Origin: Hyphomicrobiales bacterium
Lineage (GTDB): Bacteria; Pseudomonadota; Alphaproteobacteria; Rhizobiales; Xanthobacteraceae
Assembly: GCA_026400425.1 (NCBI GenBank)
Contig: JAPLPC010000438.1
Coordinates: forward strand, 1-8,650
Direction of reading: 5' to 3'
DNA: 8,650 bases
In this document: positions 1 to 8,650 of the stretch, in pieces
How positions within the stretch are numbered: position 1 is the first letter of the stretch
Layout: each line of letters opens with the position of its first letter
Notes under the pieces: model-generated
The model's input: only the letters and a program-made list of their open reading frames with translations
Told to the model about the DNA's origin: nothing
The model's database searches: none
Translations under genes and position numbers: made by a program

Positions 1-540
1 CTTCATCGACGAGCATCTTGAGGTCGTCGGGACGGCCATAGATATGGTCCGGCGCATACCACAACACGCCGTCATAGCCCCAATTGCGATCGCCCGGGAA
101 ATCCGCCAGCGGCATCAGCTCCAGCGCGTTGATCCCGGTTTTGACGAGATGATCGAGCCGGTCGATCATGGCGCGATAGGTGCCCTGGGCCGTGAAGGTG
201 CCGACATGGGTTTCGAGTAGGACGGTTTCATCCCACGGGCGTCCGCGCCAGTCGGCGGCGCGCCACTGATAGCCGGCATGATCGATGATCTCGCTTGGTC
301 CGGCGATGTCCTGCGGCTGGAACGACGAGCCGGGGTCGGGTACCTCGGTCTTGCCATCGATGCGGAAACGATAGGTCGCACCCGCCTTGATGCCGGGGAC
401 ATCGGCAACATACCAGCCGTCGCCATCCGCGGTCATGGGATAGGCCTTGTCCAGCATCACATCGACGCGGCCGGCGGCCGGCGCCCATAGACGAAACGAG
501 ACGCCCTTGTCGGTCAGTCGTGGTCCGAAGCTGCGGCTCG

Positions 541-544
<4 letters not shown>
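1..544 (-). CDS. treZ: Maltooligosyltrehalose trehalohydrolase TreZ, N-terminal part (3' end outside window)
   Basis: TreZ cleaves the alpha-1,4 bond next to the terminal trehalose of maltooligosyltrehalose and frees trehalose; its partner TreY makes that substrate from linear maltodextrins. ATG 544-542 opens a frame with no stop for 181 codons up to the window edge. The protein begins MTSRSFGPRL. An N-terminal immunoglobulin-like (CBM48/E-set) domain follows (about 9-85, with GVSFRLWAPAA at 14-24). Next is the entry into the GH13 barrel: LLETHVGTFTAQGTYRAMIDRL (109-130), then LELMPLADFPG and NWGYDGVLWYAPDHIYGRPDDL (141-175), which are hallmarks of TreZ. The catalytic residues lie beyond the window. 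The start is supported by the ATGA overlap with the glgX stop and a GGGGA about 7 nt upstream, pointing to translational coupling. treY would be expected further downstream, though it cannot be seen. Confidence 0.93.
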
Positions 545-2619
<2,075 letters not shown>

Positions 2620-2622
2620 CGA

Positions 2623-4755
2623 TCAGGCTTCCGGTACGAGAAAGATTGCAGCAAGCGGCGGCAATGTCAGGCTCAGTTCCGGCACCAATCCGGACGTCGT
2701 CACTTCACCGGAATTGCCGACATTGCTGCCGCCATAATGACCAGCATCGGAATTCAGAACCTCGCGCCATTTGCCGGCGAACGGCACGCGGATGCGATAG
2801 TCATGATACACATTGGGCGAAAAGTTCACCACCACCAGACACTGCGCCCGCGGGCTGTTGCCCTTGCGCATCCAGGCGAACACGTTGTTACCGGCGTCGT
2901 CCGTCACCACCCATTCAAATCCGGCGCCGTCGCAGTCCAGCTCGTGGAGCGCAGGTGTATCGCGGTACAGCGTGTTGAGGTCGCGGATCAGCGACTGGAT
3001 GCCGGCATGGCTCGGCTGTTCGAGCAGGTGCCAGTCCAGCGAATGATCGTGGTTCCATTCGCGCTCTTGCGCGAATTCGCAGCCCATGAACATCAGTTTC
3101 TTGCCGGGATGGCCGAACATGAACGCGTAATACGCGCGCAGATTGGCAAACCGCTGCCATTCGTCGCCCGGCATGCGGCCGAGCAGCGAGCGTTTGCCAT
3201 GGACGACTTCGTCGTGCGATAGCGGCAGAATGAAGTTTTCCGAAAAGGCATATTGCAGCCCGAACAGAATGTCGTTGTGCTGATACTTGCGGTAGATGGG
3301 ATCCTTGCTGATGTAGTTCAGCGTGTCATGCATCCATCCCATGTTCCACTTGTAACCGAAGCCGAGACCACCGAATTCGACCGGTCGCGAGACCTGCGGC
3401 CATGACGTCGATTCCTCGGCGGCCGAGGTCGCATTCGGGAATTTGGCGAACAGCTCGGTGTTGAAGCGGCTGGAAATTCGACTATTCTCGCGACCACCGA
3501 ACTTGTTGGGAATCCAGGCGCCCTCGGCGCGGCTGTAATCGAGATACAGCATCGACGCCACCGCATCGACGCGAAGTCCGTCGATATTGTAGCGGTCCAT
3601 CCAGAACAGTGCGTTCGACACCAGGAAGTTGACGACTTCGGTGCGGCCGTAATTGTAGATCAGCGTGCCCCAATCCATGTGCCGGCCCTGCAACGGGTTG
3701 GCATGCTCATAGAGTGCCGTGCCGTCGAATTGGCCAAGCCCATGCGGATCGTCGGGGAAGTGGCCGGGGACCCAATCGAGCAGAACGGCCAGTCCCTCGG
3801 CGTGGCAGGCATCGATCAGCGCGGCGAAATCCGCCGGTGAGCCGAAGCGGCTGGTCGGCGCATACATGCCGGTGGGCTGATAGCCCCATGAGCCGTCGAA
3901 CGGATGCTCGTTGACGGGCAGGAATTCCACATGCGTGAAGCCGAGATCGCGAACATATTGCGGAAGCGTTTCGGCGAGGTCACGATAGCTCAGCCACTCG
4001 TTGCTGCCCTTGCGGCGCCACGAGCCGAGATGCACCTCGTAGATCGACATCGGCTTGCCGAGCGCGTTGATGCCCTCCGGCGCCGGGCGCGGATGCGGGA
4101 CCTTGCTCGTGTCCAGAACGATCGATGCCGTCGACGGGCGTATCTCCGCCGAAAACGCGAACGGATCGGCCTTCTGTGGGATTGCCCCATGCGGGCCGAT
4201 GATGTCGAACTTGTAGTGGCTGCCGGGCGCTGCACCCGGCACGAACAATTCCCAGTATCCGGCGCCGCGCACCCGCATCGGATGACGGCGGGCATCCCAG
4301 AAGTTGAAATCGCCGACGACGCTGACACGTTTGGCGTTCGGCGCAAAGACGACGAAGGCAACGCCGGGGGTGCCATCGATCTCGCGCGGATGGGCACCGA
4401 GCTTGTCGTAGATGCGCTGGTCGGTGCCTTCGCCGAGCAGATAAAGATCGAAGTCCGACAGCATCCGCGGGAAGCGATAGGGATCGTCGAGATCGACGAC
4501 ATCATCGCCGTACCGGGCGCGCAACTGGTACTGGTTCGAACCATTGGCAAGCGCGCCTACGAACAGGCCGGTGTCGTGGACCCTCTCCAGAGGCATCGCT
4601 ACGCCGTGATTGTCGATAGCGTCCACCTTGGTGGCGTCGGGCAGAAAGACGCGGACGACCGTCCGGTCGTCTTCCTTGTGCGGCCCGAGATAGTGGAACG
4701 GGTCGGAATGACGGCCTTCGATGATGGCGTAGGCTTCAGCGGGAAGATTGATCAT
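2623..4755 (-). CDS. glgB: 1,4-alpha-glucan branching enzyme GlgB
   Basis: GlgB (GH13) cuts alpha-1,4-glucan chains and reattaches them by alpha-1,6 links, branching the polymer made by GlgE or by glycogen synthase. The product is 710 aa, near the usual size of two-N-domain GlgB. An N1 domain (about 1-110) precedes a CBM48 module (about 125-215, with VVGDFNFWD at 146-154) and the catalytic barrel. Visible motifs are DWVPGHFP (327-334), DGLRVDAVASM with nucleophile D397, AAEEST with acid E447, and LSHDEVVHGK with D515. The all-beta C-terminal domain ends in LPPLAAIFLVPEA. The start is set by the AGGAG site and by the 4-nt ATGA overlap with the mak stop. One segment is abnormal: after GGREN (420-424) the protein reads SRISSRFN, where E. 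coli GlgB has LEAIEFLRNTN. This is three residues short and unlike the family, close to the active site. Whether the enzyme remains active cannot be told from sequence. Confidence 0.95.
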   Translation of the reverse strand: MINLPAEAYAIIEGRHSDPFHYLGPHKEDDRTVVRVFLPDATKVDAIDNHGVAMPLERVHDTGLFVGALANGSNQYQLRARYGDDVVDLDDPYRFPRMLSDFDLYLLGEGTDQRIYDKLGAHPREIDGTPGVAFVVFAPNAKRVSVVGDFNFWDARRHPMRVRGAGYWELFVPGAAPGSHYKFDIIGPHGAIPQKADPFAFSAEIRPSTASIVLDTSKVPHPRPAPEGINALGKPMSIYEVHLGSWRRKGSNEWLSYRDLAETLPQYVRDLGFTHVEFLPVNEHPFDGSWGYQPTGMYAPTSRFGSPADFAALIDACHAEGLAVLLDWVPGHFPDDPHGLGQFDGTALYEHANPLQGRHMDWGTLIYNYGRTEVVNFLVSNALFWMDRYNIDGLRVDAVASMLYLDYSRAEGAWIPNKFGGRENSRISSRFNTELFAKFPNATSAAEESTSWPQVSRPVEFGGLGFGYKWNMGWMHDTLNYISKDPIYRKYQHNDILFGLQYAFSENFILPLSHDEVVHGKRSLLGRMPGDEWQRFANLRAYYAFMFGHPGKKLMFMGCEFAQEREWNHDHSLDWHLLEQPSHAGIQSLIRDLNTLYRDTPALHELDCDGAGFEWVVTDDAGNNVFAWMRKGNSPRAQCLVVVNFSPNVYHDYRIRVPFAGKWREVLNSDAGHYGGSNVGNSGEVTTSGLVPELSLTLPPLAAIFLVPEA
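3466..3483 (-). other. Aberrant short segment in glgB (likely pair of compensating indels)
   Basis: These 18 bases encode S-R-I-S-S-R (residues 425-430). Known GlgB proteins have a nearly invariant L-E-A-[IV]-x-F-L block here. Read from 3482 in the neighbouring frame, the DNA gives V-E-F, which matches that block. Alignment by eye with the expected coding sequence suggests a loss of about 8 nt just after GGREN and of about 1 nt a few codons later. The total is 9 nt, so the reading frame is restored. The bases are direct observation; the ancestral sequence is inferred. Confidence 0.6.
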
Positions 4756-6251
4756 ACGGACTCCTGGGGCTCCCCGTTCAAGATGCGCAACAGACCGGCG
4801 AGTGGGACACGCAGCCAGTCAGGCCGATGTGCAAGCTCGTATTCGATCTCGTAGAACGCCTTCTCGATCAGGAAAAATTTGAGCATGTCGTCGGCAGCTT
4901 TGGCATCTGCCGGCCACAGTCGCTTGTCGGTCATCGTTTCGCGATAGGCCTCAACGAAGGCATCGATGGCCCGGTCGCGCCAGCCGGTCAGTGCCGTCGC
5001 GAGCTTGCCGTTCTCGTCCGGCGCGATTTTCTCAGCCCGCTCCAATGCGGCAGTGGCTGAATAGTCGATCGAACGGATCAGTCCGGCGACGTCGCGCGCA
5101 GCAGGCGCCTTGCGACGCCGGTCTTCGATCGGCCGTCGCGGCTCGCCTTCGAAATCGATGATGAAGATGTCGTCCTTGACGATCAACATCTGGCCGAGAT
5201 GGAAATCACCATGATGTCGGATCTTCAATCCATCGATGTCTTCCGGCAGCAGCTCCGCCAGGGTGTTGCGCAGATCGTTACGCAACGCCAGCACGGCGTC
5301 GATCAGGCCGCGGTCCTGCTCGCGTGCGCTGTTGCGACGCTGCGCCAGCAGGCTGAAGACGGGCTCGGCGCGACTGACGATCTCGTCGGTCCACAGCCGG
5401 ATATCGGATGCCGCGGTGGCTTCGGGCTTGAATTCCGCGATATCGTCCCGGCTCGCCAGCGCCATCTGCATTTCGGCCACGCGCATGCCGGTCTGCGTCA
5501 TGTAGCGGAGATAGGCGACCTGGTCCTCGATCATCTCATGATGGTCGTCGGCCGTGATCAGCCGTTCTTTCTCGACGAAGCGATCGAGATAGCCCGACGA
5601 CACGGTCCAGGCATCGCCCTGATTCTGCACGAAGGCATGAACGATAGCGATTGCGCTGCGGGTGTCGCCTTCGATCAGCTCGATGCTGCCATACAGTGCC
5701 GGAGAATTGGCGAAGCCGGCAATCTCGGTGAGGAAGTGACCGACTTCGATCTCCGGATTGATGCCGGGTTGCAGCTTGCGGTAGATCTTCACGACGTAGT
5801 CGTTATCCACCAACGCCGTCGAGTTGGACTGCTCGGTCTCGACCGCGCGGATGTTTTCCAGCTCGTGCTGAGGCTTGTCCAGCAGCTTCTTGGTCGGGCG
5901 GAACTCGAGCCGGCTGCCTTCGACCTCATCGACGGTGACCGACGACCGAAGATTGTGCAGCAACAGCGAGATGAAGATTTCATCGGTTGCGACATCCAGC
6001 AGCGTACCTTCGCGCGCGCCCTGGCGGACGGCGGCAAAAGCCTTGGGATTGTAGCGATCGCGATCGAAGCGGACCCAATCGATCTGCATCGGCAGGACAT
6101 AACGCGACGTGGTCCCGCGCTGGGTGGTCTCGAAAAATGCGAGCCATGGGCGGTTGTCGCCCACCAGCGCAAACGGTGTGGCCGACGTCAGGGTCGGTTG
6201 GATCGCGCGCGCGTTGCGTTCGGGATACCAGCGCGATCGCGACAGGAAAGC
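4752..6251 (-). CDS. mak: Maltokinase domain (Mak/Pep2-like), 5' end lost or fused frame broken; possible pseudogene
   Basis: Maltokinase phosphorylates maltose with ATP to maltose-1-phosphate, the substrate of GlgE. The recognisable protein runs for 499 codons, from about 6251 to TGA 4754-4752. It opens with the N-terminal cap signature FLSRSRWYPERN (from 6248). The kinase signatures are intact: HHGDFHLGQ with the catalytic Asp at codon 5207-5205, and IIDFEGEP with the second, Mg-binding Asp at 5156-5154. Their 17-residue spacing matches known mycobacterial maltokinase. No other stop or frameshift is seen. The oddity is the start: the same frame is open upstream to an ATG at 6752, but all of that is out-of-frame treS sequence. 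No ATG or GTG sits near 6251; the first in-frame GTG is 6164 and the first ATG 6089, both inside the cap domain. It was probably the C-terminal half of a TreS-Mak fusion. It overlaps glgB by 4 nt. Activity is uncertain. Confidence 0.85.
   Translation of the reverse strand, partial: AFLSRSRWYPERNARAIQPTLTSATPFALVGDNRPWLAFFETTQRGTTSRYVLPMQIDWVRFDRDRYNPKAFAAVRQGAREGTLLDVATDEIFISLLLHNLRSSVTVDEVEGSRLEFRPTKKLLDKPQHELENIRAVETEQSNSTALVDNDYVVKIYRKLQPGINPEIEVGHFLTEIAGFANSPALYGSIELIEGDTRSAIAIVHAFVQNQGDAWTVSSGYLDRFVEKERLITADDHHEMIEDQVAYLRYMTQTGMRVAEMQMALASRDDIAEFKPEATAASDIRLWTDEIVSRAEPVFSLLAQRRNSAREQDRGLIDAVLALRNDLRNTLAELLPEDIDGLKIRHHGDFHLGQMLIVKDDIFIIDFEGEPRRPIEDRRRKAPAARDVAGLIRSIDYSATAALERAEKIAPDENGKLATALTGWRDRAIDAFVEAYRETMTDKRLWPADAKAADDMLKFFLIEKAFYEIEYELAHRPDWLRVPLAGLLRILNGEPQESV
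4761..4765 (-). promoter_or_regulatory. Shine-Dalgarno AGGAG for glgB
   Basis: An AGGAG core lies 5 nt upstream of the glgB ATG (4755-4753), inside the last codons of mak. Together with the ATGA overlap it supports ATG 4755 as the start. It is the clearest ribosome binding site in the window, so glgB can be initiated on its own even if upstream translation of mak fails. Confidence 0.75.
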
Positions 6252-6295
6252 GGCACCACCAGCGTTTCGAATTCCGGCACCACCGACGGCTGCTA
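6243..6295 (-). other. Broken treS-mak fusion junction: TAG stop, relic linker, then frame change
   Basis: Directly after the treS TAG (6295-6293) the same frame continues with Q-P-S-V-V-P-E-F-E-T-L-V-V-P-L-S, which resembles the linker and start of the maltokinase half in fused TreS-Mak proteins. The frame then degenerates and stops at TGA 6190-6188. Recognisable maltokinase sequence (FLSRSRWYPERN) begins at 6248 in a different frame, shifted by +2. The bases CCGCTTTCCTG (6253-6243) are read as P-L-S in the treS frame and as A-F-L in the mak frame. The roughly 20 residues that normally separate these blocks are missing. The positions and frames are seen directly; the ancestral fused state is inferred from memory of homologues. 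Confidence 0.72.
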
Positions 6296-7996
6296 ATGTT
6301 CGGAGACGTCGCGCTTCTCGAGCTTGAACCAGTAGAAGCCGTACGGCGCCAACGTGATCATGTAGGGCAGCTCGCCGATCGGCGGAAACTTCGTGCGGCC
6401 GAGCATTTCGAGGGGCACGCGCTCCTTCCACGGCGACAGATCGAGCTCGGTCGCCTGCGCCGCGCGCGACAGATTGGCGACGCACAGGATCACCTCGTCG
6501 CTGAACTGGCGCACATAGGACAGCACCGTGCGGTTTTCCGGGCGGATGAAGGTCATCGTGCCACGGCCGAAGGCCAGCGACGATTTGCGAACGGCAATCA
6601 GGCGTTTGGTTGCCGACAACAGCGACGCCAGGCTCCGCGACTGCGACTCCACATTGACGGATTCGTAGCCGTAGACGGGATCCATGATCGGCGGCGCATA
6701 CAGCCGGGCGGGGTCGGCGCGGGAGAAGCCGCCATTGCGATCCGGCGCCCACTGCATCGGCGTGCGTACGCCATTGCGATCGCCCAGATAGATGTTATCC
6801 CCCATGCCGATCTCGTCGCCGTAATAGGCGATCGGCGTCCCGGGGAATGACAGCAGCAGCGAGTTGAGCAATTCGATCTTGCGGCGGTCATTGTCCATCA
6901 ACGGCGCTAGGCGGCGGCGGATGCCGACATTGATGCGCGCGCGCGGATCGTTGGCATAGGTCGACCAGAGATAATCCCGCTCGACGTCGGTGACCATCTC
7001 CAGCGTCAACTCGTCATGGTTGCGCAGGAACATCGCCCACTGGCAGTTGTCGGGGATGTCGGGTGTCTGCCGCATGATGTCGGTGATCGGGAAGCGATCT
7101 TCCTGCGCCAGCGCCATATAGATCCGCGGCATCAGCGGGAAGTGATACGCCATGTGGCATTCGTCACTGTCGCCGAAATATTCCTTCACGTCCTCCGGCC
7201 ACTGATTGGCTTCGGCCAGCAGGAGGCGGCCCGGCGCATAGGCGTCGAGTTCCGCACGCAGGTGTTTGATGACCTTGTGGGTCTCCGGCAGGTTCTCGTT
7301 GTTGGTGCCGTCGCGTTCGATCAGATACGGGATGGCATCGAGGCGGAAGCCATCCACGCCGGCGTCGAGCCAGCGCTTCATCACCTGCACGACGGCGGAC
7401 ACCACGCGCGGATTGTCGAAGTTCAGATCGGGCTGATGCGAAAAGAAACGGTGCCAGTAATAGGCCTTGGCCTCCGGATCCCAGGTCCAGTTCGACTTTT
7501 CGGTGTCTGTGAAGATGATCCGGGTGCCGTCATACTTCTTGTCGTTGTCGCTCCAGACATACCAGTCGCGCGCCGATGAGCCGGCCGGGCTGCGCCGCGC
7601 GCGCTTGAACCAGTCATGCTGGTCCGACGTATGGTTGATGACCAGCTCCGTGATGACGCGCAGGCCGCGGCGCTTCGCTTCGCTGATGAAGCGCTTGAAG
7701 TCCTTCATCGTGCCGAAGTCAGGATGGATCGAGCCGTAGTCGGCGATGTCATAGCCATCGTCGCGGCCCGGAGACGGATAGAACGGCATCAGCCAGAGCG
7801 TGTTGACGCCGAGCTCCTGCAGATAATCGAGCTTCTCGGTCAAGCCGATGAAATCACCGATGCCGTCATTGTTGCTGTCCGCGAAGGTCTTGACGTGCAG
7901 CTGGTAGATCACCGCGTCCTTGTACCAGAGCGGGTCGAGTTTATTGTTCGGATGCGCCATGTTGTTTTTCGTCTTGATGTCGGTCATCGCGTTCAT
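6293..7996 (-). CDS. treS: Trehalose synthase TreS (maltose alpha-D-glucosyltransferase), separated from its usual fused maltokinase domain
   Basis: TreS (GH13) interconverts trehalose and maltose in the cytosol; in the GlgE pathway it supplies maltose to maltokinase. From the ATG at 7996 the product is 567 aa. The N-terminal block DPLWYKDAVIYQLHVKTF (21-38) is characteristic of TreS. The GH13 regions are ELVINHT (117-123), DGFRLDAIP with nucleophile D220 (215-223), LLLAEANQWPED with acid E262 (258-269), and FLRNHDEL with stabiliser D328 (323-330). The catalytic part therefore looks intact. I chose ATG 7996 because it starts 11 nt after the glgE stop. ATG 7987 and 7960 are possible alternatives, none has a strong Shine-Dalgarno, and an upstream ATG at 8077 would lie inside glgE. 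The frame stops at TAG 6295-6293, right after KLEKRDVSEH. In related bacteria, as I recall, the protein reads on through a linker into maltokinase. Here the linker persists after the stop as QPSVVPEFETLVVPLS. Confidence 0.93.
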   Translation of the reverse strand: MNAMTDIKTKNNMAHPNNKLDPLWYKDAVIYQLHVKTFADSNNDGIGDFIGLTEKLDYLQELGVNTLWLMPFYPSPGRDDGYDIADYGSIHPDFGTMKDFKRFISEAKRRGLRVITELVINHTSDQHDWFKRARRSPAGSSARDWYVWSDNDKKYDGTRIIFTDTEKSNWTWDPEAKAYYWHRFFSHQPDLNFDNPRVVSAVVQVMKRWLDAGVDGFRLDAIPYLIERDGTNNENLPETHKVIKHLRAELDAYAPGRLLLAEANQWPEDVKEYFGDSDECHMAYHFPLMPRIYMALAQEDRFPITDIMRQTPDIPDNCQWAMFLRNHDELTLEMVTDVERDYLWSTYANDPRARINVGIRRRLAPLMDNDRRKIELLNSLLLSFPGTPIAYYGDEIGMGDNIYLGDRNGVRTPMQWAPDRNGGFSRADPARLYAPPIMDPVYGYESVNVESQSRSLASLLSATKRLIAVRKSSLAFGRGTMTFIRPENRTVLSYVRQFSDEVILCVANLSRAAQATELDLSPWKERVPLEMLGRTKFPPIGELPYMITLAPYGFYWFKLEKRDVSEH

Positions 7997-8007
7997 TGAA
8001 GGCGCTT

Positions 8008-8650
8008 TCAGGCGAGGCAGCGGAACAGGGCGGCGGGGTCGCGTTGCGGGTCGATGCGCAGCCGGATGCCGCCCCATTCGACTCCACGGCGCTCGCCGGT
8101 GATGATATTCTCAACCGCGGCGACATTGCGTTCTTCGCCATCGACGACGACCTTCGTGTCGATGGGAAGCCAGAATTCGTACGGATCGCGTGAGAGCGCG
8201 ATGGCCCCGGCGACGACGTTGGTGCCGTCCACCGACGTCTTCACGAACCCGATGATGTTGTCGTTCTCGACGGGCATGAAACGCAGATTGGAAATCTGCT
8301 GCAGGGCCGGATTGGCGCGACGCGCCATGTTGAGCGCGGTGATGTAGGGGATGATATTGCCCGGCTTGTGCCAGTCGCGGGTCCTGATCTCGTATTTTTC
8401 GGAATCGAGATATTCTTCCTTGCCGGGGATAGGCTCGTGCTCCAGCAGCTCGAAGCCGTTATAGATGCCGTAAACCGACGACAGCATCGCGGCCAGCGCC
8501 ACGCGCGATTTGAACATCCATGCTTCGCCCGATTGCAAATGGAAGGGCAGGATGTCCGGCGTGCTGACGAAGAAGTTCGGGCGATAATACTCGCGTTCGG
8601 GATAGCGGCACAGCTCGTTGAGATACTGCTCGATCTCCCATTTGGCGGTG
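8008..8650 (-). CDS. glgE: Alpha-1,4-glucan:maltose-1-phosphate maltosyltransferase GlgE, C-terminal part (5' end outside window)
   Basis: GlgE transfers maltosyl units from alpha-maltose-1-phosphate to the non-reducing ends of cytosolic alpha-1,4-glucans. Only the last 213 codons lie here: the frame is open to the window edge (first full codon at 8649) and ends at TGA 8010-8008. Visible family blocks, counted from the first complete codon, are a YYRPNFFVSTPDILPF stretch (residues 21-36), AALAAMLSSVYGIYNGFELLE-like sequence (about 50-70), and the PGKEEYLDSEKYEI signature (about 75-88), which is typical of GlgE rather than other GH13 enzymes. A C-terminal beta domain follows, ending in LFRCLA. 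The catalytic Asp and Glu of the GH13 barrel lie upstream and cannot be checked. treS starts 11 nt downstream, so the two are probably cotranscribed. GlgE uses the maltose-1-phosphate made by the TreS and Mak activities encoded next. No frameshift is visible in this part. Confidence 0.93.
   Translation of the reverse strand, partial: TAKWEIEQYLNELCRYPEREYYRPNFFVSTPDILPFHLQSGEAWMFKSRVALAAMLSSVYGIYNGFELLEHEPIPGKEEYLDSEKYEIRTRDWHKPGNIIPYITALNMARRANPALQQISNLRFMPVENDNIIGFVKTSVDGTNVVAGAIALSRDPYEFWLPIDTKVVVDGEERNVAAVENIITGERRGVEWGGIRLRIDPQRDPAALFRCLA

Noticed and set aside
3904..4854. A plus-strand open frame of 316 codons opposite glgB
   Set aside because: It is an antisense shadow of glgB and the mak end, with no recognisable domain and no supporting ribosome binding site.
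6283..6304. Programmed readthrough of the treS TAG, because the following CAGCCG resembles the viral UAG-CARYYA leaky context
   Set aside because: That context is known from eukaryotic ribosomes, and readthrough alone would still run into TGA 6190-6188 because of the frame change. Both a readthrough and a frameshift would be needed.
6252..6752. An N-terminal extension of maltokinase starting at ATG 6752
   Set aside because: This stretch is the out-of-frame reading of the treS 3' end. It resembles no protein family, and treS is clearly coding there in another frame.
7997..8077. A longer treS starting at ATG 8077
   Set aside because: It would overlap the conserved end of glgE by about 70 nt, and the added residues are R/P-rich out-of-frame glgE sequence.

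Overview
The window is a densely packed, single-strand block of alpha-glucan and trehalose metabolism genes, all read on the minus strand (from base 8650 down to base 1). Gene content, protein sequences and high GC suggest an alphaproteobacterium of the Bradyrhizobium / Rhodopseudomonas / Tardiphaga type (Hyphomicrobiales). That placement rests on remembered resemblance, not on a search.

In transcription order the window holds: the 3' end of glgE (maltose-1-phosphate-dependent maltosyltransferase, 8650-8008); treS (trehalose synthase, 7996-6293); a maltokinase (mak/pep2) reading frame (about 6251-4752); glgB (branching enzyme, 4755-2623); glgX (glycogen debranching enzyme, 2619-541); and the 5' part of treZ (maltooligosyltrehalose trehalohydrolase, 544-1, running off the window). 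Gaps are 11 nt (glgE/treS) and 3 nt (glgB/glgX). Mak/glgB and glgX/treZ overlap by 4 nt (ATGA). No intergenic stretch is long enough for an internal promoter, so this looks like one translationally coupled operon. I see no RNA genes, mobile elements, CRISPR or terminators.

Biochemically it joins the GlgE route with a glycogen-to-trehalose recycling branch. In the GlgE route, TreS interconverts trehalose and maltose, Mak makes maltose-1-phosphate, GlgE elongates alpha-1,4-glucan and GlgB branches it. In the recycling branch, GlgX debranches, and TreZ releases trehalose together with a TreY expected outside the window.

The window does not show an obviously new system. Its notable content is damage or remodelling of two conserved genes. 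First, treS and mak, which I recall as one fused polypeptide in related bacteria, are separated here by a TAG stop. After the stop, relic linker sequence continues in the treS frame, and a frame change then leads into mak. The mak domain therefore has no credible start codon, and the junction looks like a short deletion between direct repeats. Second, glgB carries a three-residue-short, aberrant segment where the family has an almost invariant ENLEAIEF-type stretch. An alternate frame there still reads V-E-F, suggesting two compensating indels. Either this copy of the GlgE pathway is under relaxed selection, or the sequence contains indel errors.
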